NCBI GenBank assembly: GCA_963969365.1
Contig: OZ017752.1
Coordinates: 930,001-994,000, forward strand
Origin: Asterochloris sp. CNOR1
Lineage: Eukaryota; Chlorophyta; Trebouxiophyceae; Trebouxiales; Trebouxiaceae
DNA: 64,000 nucleotides
Direction of reading: 5' to 3'
Positions within the stretch are counted from its first letter, which is position 1. Each line of letters opens with the position of its first letter. The notes beneath the pieces were generated by a model. It did not search any database. It was given only the letters and a program-made list of their open reading frames with translations, and was not told the DNA's origin. Shown piece after piece: positions 1-10,600 of this stretch. Position numbers and translations under genes: made by a program.

Positions 1-3000
1 TACCAGAGGCCATCGCAGACGCAGTCAGCGAGCTGGGCCTGAATGTGGATGCCCTGGCGAGCTACAGCTCCCAGCTGCCGGCTCTGGCCGTCCAGCTTGC
101 TGTTGAGAGCGCAGGGCACGCGGGGGACCAAGCGGCCTCCAGTGCGGCCATCATGGCTGCTGCAGCCTTTGCCTCCCTCAGCGCAGAGGCAAGGGTGCTG
201 CGTGCCCAGGTGCACCGCTTTGAGACCCACCCGCCCGTGCTCCTGATGCACAACGGCTCCTCCGCACACAGCCTGCCGGCCCTGGTCTCAGAGCTGCACA
301 ACAGCCTGGCAGCTGTCGCCAGCAGCCGCAAAGGGGCGGTGCCCCCGCTGCTGCGGGTGCGCTCCCACCCCCTGCCGCTGACCCACGCCGAGAGTGTGCA
401 GCTCGACAATGTGCTGCTGGTGCTGGCTGCCATCTTACTGCTGGTGCCCTGGTGAGCCATTCTGCTGCATCCCCTTACAGTCACCTTTGTTCCACAGCGC
501 CGGCACACTCATGTCATGGAGTTGGCAGGCCATCATGGGGTGCATCTTTGCTTCACTGCTGGAATCACTTTGCCATGGCTGCCTGGCAGCACACTGTGAC
601 ATCGCTGCCACAGGGTGCTCCGTGTGCGCATCGGCTGCATCTCCATCGCAGTTGGCAGCATCAGCAGTTGGCTGCACTGCTCTGCTGAGCCAACAATGTC
701 AAGGAGCCGTGCCTCATGTGATCGGGTGCCTGGCTGCAGGTGCTACCTCACAGGAGCCTACTGCATTGCTCCAGTCGTGGAGCGCAGCTGCAACGCTTAC
801 CACATGCAGCTGCTGAGTGGCTGCCCCCCCATCATGTACTGGCTGGGCCACTATGTGTGGGACATGCTCTGCCACACTGTGGTGACAGTCCTGGCGATGG
901 CAGTCTTTGGAGTCTACGTGAGCCTCACTGCTCATGTGCTGTGTGCTGTTCGATTTGGTCAGCCCTCTGGCATGCACTGACTTGGCCTGAGCCACCCTGC
1001 ACATACCTTGTATGCTACGTGGGCCATCTGCTTCCCCAATTTCCACTGCAAGCCAGCTGCTCTCATTCCGTTTGGACACGCTGTGTGCAACTCACTCCTC
1101 AAGCCCCTGTTGCAAGCACCAACCTGTTTCAAGACACCCTGCATCTTGTGTGCTTCCAACTTCTCACATGTTAGGGGCATGTTAGGGGCTCAAGCCTGGT
1201 CTGGGCTAAGCTTGCCCCATTGCATTGTGCCCTGCTGTATGCAACAAACCAGTCTGACACGATGTGCCCTGCCTGCAGCAAGATGCCACCACAGTGGGCA
1301 CCCTGGACCAGGCCCTTGGCACATTTGTCATGCTGCTCTGCTATGGCCTGGGAGTCATCCCCCTCAGCTACTGCTTCTCCTTCGGCTTCACATCGCCCAG
1401 CGCAGCACAGGTGGGCAGTCAGATGCTCATGCATGCCCATGCATCTCCCATCGCAGCACAGGTAGCCGAGCGGACTTAACTACACGCTGCCAATCTGGCT
1501 CATGCTTTGCTGCTGGCGCTACCAGAGGTGCGCCCAGCAAGCAGCCTGGCAGAGATGCAGTCAGCAAGCAGCTGCAAAGCTTTCAAGTGTCAAGCCCTTC
1601 AGTGTGACTTCTGCACGGATCATGGAGAGTGCCTGTTCATGCTGCAGCTCTGTGCTGAGCATTGACAATTGGAGTGAGTGCCCCTGCAGGTTGCAACAGC
1701 AGGCATCAACTTTGTGACGGGGCTGGTGTTTGTGGTTGGCAGCTACGTGATGCAGGCCATCCCAGAAACCCAGGCGGCTCAAAAAGTGCTGGTGCACTTT
1801 GCGCGCCTCCTCCCAGCCTTCAACCTAGGAGAGGGTTTCATTGAGCTGACAGCGTGAGTGTCAACATGAGGAACCAGAGTGTGTCAGCCTTCTGCTGCTG
1901 CTGCTCTGAAGGTGGCCATGGCATTTCTGAGACATCTTGGGGCGAGGCCGCCTCAATCAGCTGCTGCTGTTGTGCTCGTACTGACTGTGGTAAGTTGGTG
2001 TGCTCCTGACATGTGCTGTGCTCATTGCAGGCACCATTTCCACTATGAGCTGGTCAAAATCCAGGCGACAAGCCACAGACGTGAGCACAATTGACCATGG
2101 AACTGCCCACTGCTGCAAGCTTGTCTGCATCAGCTGTTTTGCATCTGAACTCATCATATGTCTGACCAGTCTGTGCATTCCCTCTCTGCATGAGCTAGCC
2201 ACTGTATGCTCTGCAGTGCATATCTGGCCGACCTGTGCATGTGCAGATGGTGCCTGTCGGCATCAACTAGTTTTGCCTGTGTCCCAAGCTTGCATAGCGC
2301 GAGAAGCTGCCTGTGTTTGTGCCCTGCCGCCATTACGCATCTGTGAGAGTCATGAATCTGGATGTTGGCCTCTCTGAGGGGCACTGGCAAGACCAAAGCC
2401 CTCAATGGCACAGACCAGCATGGCAAGAATCTGACCTCCTGTGCTGCAGACCCTGAGGCCTACCTCCAGCGTTGGCGAAGCCGCAACAGCGTCATCAGGT
2501 GGAATGTCCTGGGGCGCCCCTGCAAATACATGCTGTACCAGGTGAGGCAGGCTCCAGGCGTGCCACGTTTGGTGATGCAAGCTGTGTGTCTGCTGCTGCA
2601 GCTAGACAATCTGCAAACAACAATCTGTCCAGCTGCATATTGATCAGTGGGGCATGTGGCTGCTGTGCAGGCTGTGCAGATCCAAGTACAGCTTGCCACA
2701 GCTGCAAGCTTGTATGGTGCCTGCGACACAGCCTGTCTTTTTCATGCGCCATAATGACTCCTTCCCAAGTTGCACTGTCTGTGTGCAGGCTGTGGCATAA
2801 GTTTGCACTGGTGCTTGTGCAGCACCTGCCAAAGGCACTCATCAGGGCTGCAGCAATGAGTGCTTCACAGGCTGCCCTGTCTGCTTCAGGCTGTGGGCCA
2901 CACTGCAAGGGCGCTGCTGCTGGGCAGCTGCCTGTGACAAGATGACTACTTCACAGGCTCTGCTTTGTCTGTGTGCAGGCTGTGGCATACTTCATGCTGG

Positions 3001-6000
3001 CACTGCTGCTGGATGCGTGCCAGCGGCAGACGCTGCCGCTGCCAGGCTGGCTGCAGCGTGGCTGGGAGCGCCTGCTGGCCCGCCTGCAGCCTCTGTGGCG
3101 GCAAGCAGCTTGGAGGCGATCCCGGCGGCCGCTGCAGGGCGCCAAGGGGGAGCTGTCGGGGGCTGGCACTGGCAGCGCTGTGGATGCAGAGCTGGAGCTG
3201 GCTGGCCTGCAGGACGGGCCTGACCGGTCAGCTGCTGCATGCAAGCTCTGCCACCCCAGTGTCTGGCAGGACAGTGCAGCAAGCAGCCATGCATGTGCCC
3301 AGCAAGGCTTCTGAGCAGAGCTGGCTGACGTGCGGGGACAAGTCAGGCTGCTACCTGCTTGCTACCCCTCGGGATTCACGCCCCTCAGGCGTCCTGCCAG
3401 TTGACCGCACGCTGGGAAGTGTCTGCCAGTAGCCACGTCCCGCCTGTGCACAGGGGTGCTGCTCAGGTGTCAGGGCGGGATGGTCTGCAAGACAGGCCTG
3501 AGTGATCAGATTTGAGCATGCGGTGGCAGGCTGTAACTTCATGCTGAGCCTGCACAAGCGAGCGCTCGTGCACACTGAATGGGACCTATTGTCCTGGAGC
3601 TGCTGGTGTGGGGCATACGAGAGGCTCTGGATTGTCTGTGGCCCATAGCTGAAGCTGCTGGTCCTGCACTGCAGGTCTGAGGATGGCGAGTGGGACCCTG
3701 AGGCGGCAGCCCTCATGTCAGCAGGCAGCTCTGAGGAGGGCCTTGCCTTCTCTGAGAAGGTGGACTCGGCAGTGGACGCAGATGTCGCAGCTGAGCAGGC
3801 GCGCGTGCAAGGAGGCGGCGCTGCTGACGACACCATCTGCCTGCGGAATCTGCGCAAGGTTTATGGTGCACAGGGCAAAGCGCACTCTAAGGTGCGCGGC
3901 CAGATAAAGATTCTGCATGTCGCAGTGCTGCTTAGATGGGGCCTGCCACCTTGCGCAGGGTGTATGGCGCGCAAGACAGGGCATACACTAAGGCGCGTGC
4001 TTGGTATGCCCTGTCTTGCGCGCCATACACCCTGCGCAGCAAGTGCCTGACCGCCAGCGCTGGGCTGGGTCTTTGCTGCTGCCAGGAAAGAGCTTGTGTG
4101 GTTTGTGCGCACTGCGTGGACAATGAGTGCTTTGCAAGGAGGCAGTTGCTGTGCGAGCAACACGCTGGAAGGGCGACATGTAATGTGTGTCTTGTGCCCC
4201 TCTTACATGGCAGGCAGGCTGGTCAGCGTGCATTGACGCATTGCTGCCTGGGCATGCCTCAAGATTCCTGCCTGCCAAGGAGGCTACTCTGATGCAATGC
4301 TCCTCAGTACGAGCTGTGACTTGCAAGTCACTGCTGCCCGCCAGTCACACTGTGCGTCAATTTCAGCGACGTGTGGCTGCCCTTTGTAGGTGGCAGTGCA
4401 CAACCTGTGCCTGGGTATCCCCCATGGCGAGAGATTTGGCTTTCTGGGCCCCAATGGGGCTGGCAAGACCACCACGTGAGCTTGCTGTATGCCAGCCCTG
4501 TCTCTTGCATATTTAAGAGTTGCCTGGAGAACCTTTCTGCGGCCAGTGGAGCGGGGGTGTTACAGATAGCTGTGTCTAGGGCAGAGGACATGTAGCAAGC
4601 CAAGGGGCTGCACAAGGGTTGTCTCCGGCGGCCTCAAGCGTGCGCCTTTGTTGCAGGCTGTCCATTCTCTGTGGCACTCAGCTGCCCACTTCTGGGGACT
4701 GTCTGGTCAATGGCAGCAGTGTGCTGGGCAGCCGCAGCGCGTCTGCTGCGCTGCTGGGGTACTGCCCCCAGCAAGATCCTCTGCTGGACAAGCTGTCCGG
4801 GCTTGAGCAGCTGGTCATGCATGCCCTTCTCAAGGTGAGATATTCATGCAGCTGGGCCCTTGCAGCAGCCAAGCTGGAGATGCTGAGTGCTGTGTACAGT
4901 GCTGTTGTACAGCTCTCTCCATTCGAGCGCACACGCACATCAGTGCCTATGCCTGTGGGTTGCTTCAGGCTCTTGGCTGCGCAGCCCCCGCGACAAGTAT
5001 AGCCCTGTGTACTGTGTCCATTCTAGCTGACGCTGATGCTGCTGTCGCCTGTGGCCTGCTTGGGTGAGCAGACACTCTGAGCAGAGCCCTGCCTGCTCTC
5101 CCTTCTGTCTTGAGCTGAGGCTGAACGCAGTCCCTGCAACCTGCGCAGGGTGTCCCCTACAGCCAGGTATGGTTGCAGGCTCAGCGTGTGGCCCGGCGCG
5201 TGGCACTGCCTGCAGAGATGGCGCGCCGCCCTGCGGGGCAGTACAGCGGGGGCAACAAGCGCAAGCTGGCCCTGGCCATTGCGCTGGTTGGGGAGCCTGC
5301 TGCCCTGCTGCTGGACGAGCCGTCCGCTGGGGTGGACCCAGGTGGGTCTGGATCCTGTGCTCTCGTCGCCAGGAGAGTTTCTGCTGGAGGGAACAGAGTC
5401 TTGTGCTCTGCCCTCACACATCTGGGACATGAGAGCTGTCTGCTAAGGTGGATTCAAGCGGCTGCCCTGCTCGTGCCTGGGAAGTCCTGTCTTCAAGTTT
5501 GCCCAGGTTTTGCTGCCAGGCCTGATGAAGGCCTCGGCTGCTCTCCAAGCCTGTGCACCAGCCACCAGGTGCCCACAGTGGCGCCCAGACATGCGCCTGC
5601 CACTTGTCTGTGACAGCCCTGCTCAACTCAGGCTGTGGCTACGGTGGTGGCACCAGGCTGTTGCAAGACTTTGAGGCAGCTGCCTGTGCTCAGCATGGCT
5701 ACCTTCACCTCCTGTGCAGTGCAATGCGCTCACCATGCGTCTTGCCTGCATGCAGGGGCCAGGAGGGCGATGTGGTCAACCATCATTGAGGCCACAAGCA
5801 CAAGCGGGGCAGCCGGTCAGCAGGTCTCTGCAGACGTGAGCGTGGTGCTGACTACCCACAGCATGGAGGAGTGCGAGGCCCTCTGCAGCCGTGTGGGCAT
5901 CATGCACAGAGGGCGGCTGGCCTGCCTGGGTTCGCCGCAGCACCTCAAGGCCCTCTACGGCTCAGGCTACCTGCTGGAGGTGAGCAAAGACGACAGATCC

Positions 6001-6488
6001 ATCTGCTGGATGCTGCTGCAGCAACTGCCACCAGCTGCTGGTGCTGTGGAGTGAAGGTCATGCCCATCACTGGACTGTGATGATTCCTGAGAGGCAAGCC
6101 GGTGGGTGGCCACAAAGGCTCTTTGCAGCTTGCCCGCCGCTTGTCCGCTCTTGAGGCGGCGGCGGACTGCGCGAGTCTGCTGATGCAAGCAAAAAGACGC
6201 CGCTTCTGAATGCAGGTCCAGACGTCGTCCAGTGCCGAACACCACAAGGCAATTGCTGAGTGGGTGGACCAAACCTTTGGAGGCAGCCCGACTCAGCAGG
6301 AGCGTGCAGGCCACCTGAAGTTCCTGTTGCCTGGTGGCATGTGCTCCCTGGCAGCTGTCTTCAGGTCCTGTGAGACAGTCAAGGGCACTCTCAACATTGA
6401 CGCCTACTCTGTCAACCAGCCGACCCTAGATGAAGTGTTCTGTGCCATAGCAACAGACAGCACTGGCTTGACAGAATCCCCTCATTGA
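1..6488 (+). CDS. ABC transporter, A subfamily (ABCA), 3' part
   Basis: Last 827 residues of an ABCA-type lipid/sterol transporter; the 5' part lies before the window. Exons: <1-451, 740-917, 1279-1410, 1690-1853, 2031-2080, 2450-2541, 2979-3226, 3675-3891, 4390-4475, 4657-4834, 5149-5341, 5756-5979, 6216-6488; all phases agree. The first half is a membrane domain with an ABCA-like stretch ending in [10 protein letters not shown] and several hydrophobic segments. The nucleotide-binding domain follows: Walker [10 protein letters not shown] (about 4450), Q-loop at YCPQQDP, signature [10 protein letters not shown] (about 5245), Walker [13 protein letters not shown] and H-loop TTHSMEEC. The end, NQPTLDEVF, is typical of ABCA C-termini. 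The 50-nt exon 2031-2080 rests on phase alone and is the weakest. Whether the whole protein is full- or half-size cannot be seen. Introns 3, 6 and 8 hold copies of exon edges. Confidence 0.93.
2750..2978 (+). repeat. Decayed copies of acceptor plus exon start, ABCA intron 6
   Basis: The true junction near 2940-3000 reads as a cytosine/thymine-rich tract, CTGTGTGCAG, then GCTGTGGCAT. Two upstream segments, about 2750-2830 and 2853-2900, repeat the same order (ATGA..., CTTC.CA, CTGTCTG..., CAGGCTGTGG) with substitutions. Spacing is about 90-100 bp. Only the last copy opens into the exon that continues the ABCA frame. Confidence 0.75.
3946..4045 (+). repeat. Intronic hairpin made of copies of the upstream exon end
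   Basis: Lies in ABCA intron 8 (3892-4389). Positions 3952-3986 and 4004-4038 are perfect 35-nt inverted repeats with a 17-nt loop. The left arm plus loop start resembles the end of the preceding exon (3851-3891): 30 of 41 positions match by my count, including the final CTAAG. The intron therefore carries one direct and one inverted copy of its own exon's 3' edge. Confidence 0.9.
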
Positions 6489-6609
6489 GTTGCTGTTGTC
6501 ATTTCATGGTCTTCCAAAATCTTTCAGCAATTGCTATTGCATTGTACCCTCCGCAGTAGTGCAGATGCCCCCTTCCTGGCACTGCTTGTCTACTTTTGCT
6601 AAACACCGA
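6489..6609. other. Tail-to-tail gap between ABCA and ALG14
   Basis: About 120 bp between two converging stop codons, presumably shared 3' UTR or terminator sequence. I see no gene here. Confidence 0.6.
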
Positions 6610-7574
6610 TCAGAACAGCCTCCCTTTATACTGGCACCTTGAATATCTTTGTTGTAGTTCCGGCCACTGAACAAATACAGCATCAGCCAGCCGTAATCTG
6701 TACAAGATTTTGCCAGAGAGGGACAAGCTGAACACTCGCGCAATGCTCTCAACATAGACAATCCTGCTTTGCTGCCGCGCCAGATACCTGGAGGCAGTGT
6801 AAACTCTCAGTAGGTGTGACAGCAGTGGGTTGCGGTTGTCTTGGTCTGATTTGCTGGCGCAAAGCTGCCGCCTCACCTTTGTCGAGAAGTGCTGCTACAC
6901 AGGTTGGTATACAGGTCCCTGGGCCCTTTACAAACACCTGCTACTTTGGCTGGCGCAGAGCTGCCCGCTCACCTAAAGAGAAAGGCTGCCACACAGATTG
7001 GTATACAGGTCCCCGGACCATTGACCAGCACCTGCGTGCATAGACATACGTGTGAAGCAGCTAGGGGGGTCAGCTGCTGCCTGCAGCCTGCTGTGCAAAA
7101 GTGCCCCTGACCAGCTGGGGCTTCTCCCTCCACACCATGGCCAGTGCTGCCCAGATGGCCACCAGCGTGGTCCAGATGCTGGTAAGATAGGACTGCCCAA
7201 CCTCCCTGCTGCGTGGGATGCGGGCAACCTTGGCCGCTGCACCCTGCAGAGCACGGATGGACCTCAGGCGTCTGCAGAGCTGTAGGGCTCCTGCACAGGC
7301 TTGCATCCCACCGAGATTGGGCTTAAGCTGCTGCTGGCAAAGTCCTGCTCAGCCGTTAGAGCTTTATGTGCACCCATGGCATCTGTCCGGCTGACAACAT
7401 AGCACCGTGGGGAATAGCGCTGCTTGTCCATATGAGCCACCAGGGCCAACATTTCTGCTGTGTGGCCACCTGCAGGGGATGCAAAGGGTGCATTGACCAT
7501 GGAGAGCCAACCCCCTGCCAGCTCATGCAGGACTTGCCTGATCCCAGCACGATCATGGTGCTGACACTGCCCAT
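6610..7574 (-). CDS. ALG14: UDP-GlcNAc transferase subunit ALG14
   Basis: ALG14 anchors the catalytic subunit ALG13 at the ER membrane and together they add the second GlcNAc of the dolichol-linked N-glycan precursor. Exons on the minus strand: 7574-7538, 7469-7312, 7243-7112, 7031-6973, 6787-6610, giving 187 residues. Family landmarks are in order: VLGSGGHTAEM, IPRSREVGQSYLTS, LVNGPGTCIPIC, VYVESIARV, SLSGKILY and VQWPELQQRY. Intron 1 starts with GC (GCAAGT) and is needed to make GSGGHTAEM. Exon 4 is followed by a second, diverged copy (6937-6877) that does not fit the frame. The start is the first ATG in frame; compared with animal ALG14 the N-terminal membrane anchor is short or absent, so an upstream exon is possible. 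It is divergent from the capping enzyme, 107 bp apart. Confidence 0.93.
6877..6937 (-). repeat. Duplicated ALG14 exon 4 (out-of-frame copy)
   Basis: This 61-nt segment has its own acceptor (GCAG) and donor (GTGAGG) and matches the used exon 7031-6973 at 45 of 58 aligned positions. It would encode KGPGTCIPTCVAALL. Six of the 13 differences are silent third-base changes. The used exon is 59 nt and joins exon 5 in phase; this copy is 61 nt and would shift the frame. Including both would create a stop codon near the junction. Confidence 0.88.
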
Positions 7575-7681
7575 CTCTGTGACGCTCCTTTTGGCTCCCA
7601 GCTCCACGCTGGCCAAACACAGCACAGATCATTGACCATGTAGGTCTGACCAGCACTTCCGCAATAGCATAAGGCATTGCA

Positions 7682-10600
7682 ATGGCGAAGCGAGCTCGTG
7701 AGGACGAGCTGGATGAAGAGTATGTGCCTGGCAAGCGGATGGCACTCGTGAGCAGCTGATGAGTGCCAAAATCCTTTACAGACTGAAGGTGCTGTGTGCA
7801 CTGAGCCCTGTCAAAATCATGTACAGGATCCAGATGAGGCCAGTGGCCTTCCAGCTGGCTGGCGTCAGTGCCCAAAAATGAGCAGTCCAATCTGGGAACT
7901 GAAAGTCATTGCCACAAAGGTCCGCCAGTCTGCAGCCTGCAGCTTGGCAGGCCGAGCTCACAGAATCTTAGTCTCATCACTTTGCTCAACAGGTGCCTCT
8001 CAACAAGAGGCGATTTCAAGGAATCGTGGAGGAGCAAGACGAATTCACCCCTGCACAGTTGCTGGAGATGCTGGCAGAGCAAAACATGCAGGTTGGTTGG
8101 CAGGCATGCTGATGTTTTCTGTTTCGAGGAGCCTGTGAACACAGCTGGGGCTGCGGCCGGGAGGGCACCAGCTTCCTGCCAGTGCAGACCTCACATTGGC
8201 CAGAGGTGTTTGCTTTTCGCTGAGCCCACATTTCTGCTGTGTCTGTCAATGCATGCCTCTGTCATGAGGCGTTCGGCATCCAGTGCACCTGCTTGCCATG
8301 CAGTGCTCCACGCCTCCATCATGGGCCTCTGCAGGTGGGCCTGGTTATAGATCTCACCAACACAGACCGGTACTATGGGACAGGCGACATGGGTAACGAG
8401 TTTGCCTATCACCAGCAGCAGTTCGATGGGGAGCCTATCCATCACATCAAGGCAGGTGCAAGCACAGCTGCGCTTGCTGTTGCAGTGTGGGCAGGCGCAG
8501 AGTGGCAGCTCACACGCCAGCAGTGTGCTGCAGATTCGATGCCGAGGCCGCGGCCAAGCCCCTGACCCAGCTGCTGCCAATGAGTTCTGCTGGGCTCTGG
8601 TGGACTTTGGGCTGTATCTGAAGGAGGCAGACCTCAAGCGCTGGGTCGTGGTGCACTGCACTCATGGCTACAACCGCACAGGCAGGTGGTTCTGCTATGT
8701 TTCAACACACAGGGCGGCCTGGCCATAGTTGCAATGCTGTGCACTGCATCTATGCCTGCATCCTTCTCCAGCCTAAAGCGCCTGGTGCAATTATGCCGTC
8801 CACGCAGCCTACTGGCACAGTTTGCCTGCAGTTGCCTGGAAGGCAGCCCACAGATTGGCTCGAGGCCAGTCAAGCTCTCTAGGTCAGCGCTGTGTAAGCG
8901 AAGCACGGCACAGCAAATGTCTGATGCTATCCCTGCGGCAACCCTGCCCGCACTGCTGCAGCTAGACAGCACTGCTGCCTCAGCCTAGCCCGCTCCTGCA
9001 GGCTACAAGCATATCATACTGCTGCAGGCTGCATACTGGCCTGTGACCATGCGGCCAGAGACAGCAGTGTGCCCTTTGAGTGTCCATGCTAGTGCCCCTC
9101 AGCCCTGTCCTTGCTGCTGCAGGCTTTATGATTGTCAGCGCCCTGGTGCGCTTGCTGAACATGACAGTCACAGAGGCCGTCAAGCGCTTTGCCCAGCACC
9201 GCAGCCCAGGCATCTACAAGCGGCACTACCTGGAATCCCTGTACAGCTACTACCATGAAAAAATGTGAGCTGTGCAGCACTGGAGTGCCTGGGTGCCGCC
9301 TGCACCCTAGCAGGAGGTGTGAGCATCACAGCAACCAAGTATGGTGAGCGCTGCCTGCTCCTGCACCCAGGGCGTGTGAGCAGCATTCGCACCGGTCTGC
9401 CTGGCTCCCACGTGGGCATCCACACCTGGAGGGTTCTCAGGGCTTCTTGGTGCGGTGCAGTCCGTCTGGCACCAAGTTTCCTGCAACCCCCAGCTGGAAG
9501 CCCGCAGATGATGGCTCCCCAGAGCATGAGCCCTCCCTGCCAGGTCAGCATGCTGGTGGGCCTGGGAGCCAGACTGCACTTGTAGCTGCGTTGCTGCATG
9601 GGGCTTTGCAGTCCCCAGTGCTGGGAGTTACCTAGCTCGGTAGTGTGGCTCGAAGGAGCCTTTACTCGCAGCCTGCTGTGGCGAGCAGGCCGTGCCCAGC
9701 AGGGCTGCCTGTGGCATTGCACTCAAGGCACGACGGCCGGCAGGGCGGCCGCACTGTGCCAGCAGTCTCATGGGTATGGGTGTAGATGCCTTGTGATGTA
9801 CTACTCAGGTCGTTGCCTATAGTGCAAAGGCGACAGTGGCATCCATGCAACATGTACAGCCAAGCAAAATGTGCAACAGGGTGTTTTTGAAGAAGTGATG
9901 AAGGCAATGTTGCCTCTGCTGCAAAGGCAGCGGTGCCAGAGCAGATATCTGTAGCAGGCTGTGGCCAGCTGAGGGTGCGCAACTGTGCCATCCTCATCAG
10001 TGTGCTGATTCAGTGTGCTGATGCTGGTGCTGCAGAGGCAGCGGCGCTCATGCAGCATGTGTCAGGCTGCACAAAAGGGCTTTCTGTGGCTGTGCGCTGA
10101 AGGCTGTGCTGCCTGTGTTGCAGAGGCAGCCATGCCCATGCAGCATGATGACGTGGTGGGAGAGGAAGTGGGCCCTAGCGAGGCTGATGCAGTGCGGGGG
10201 GTGGCAATGTCAGCTGTGTGGGGCCCCGCAGCTGAGGGGCGGCCGGTGGCCTTCCCAGGCAGTCAGCCAGTGAGCCTGGCAGCTGCCAACATGGGCCTGC
10301 TGGCCAAGCATCGCTACTGGGCCACCTGGAAAGCCGATGGGACGCGCTACATGCTGCTCCTCGCCGCGACTGGAACGTACCTGATTGACCGCAGCTTTGG
10401 GGTGCGCCGCGTCCAGATGCGGTGGCCTTCAGCTGTGGGGGAGTTGAGCGAAAAGCTGGGCTACAGCCCCACCAACAGGTGAGGCTGCGAATGCGAGGGG
10501 AGGAACGGGGGCGGGGGACATTAGGGGACCTCCAGCAGCCGGTGACCCTCGGAGGCGGGGCACCTGGGGTGCAGCGCCAGCAATGTTGAGGCTGGAGAAC

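Noticed and set aside
1912-1995. ABCA exon encoding [14 protein letters not shown]
   Set aside because: Phases do not fit between neighbouring exons; the 2031-2080 exon does fit.
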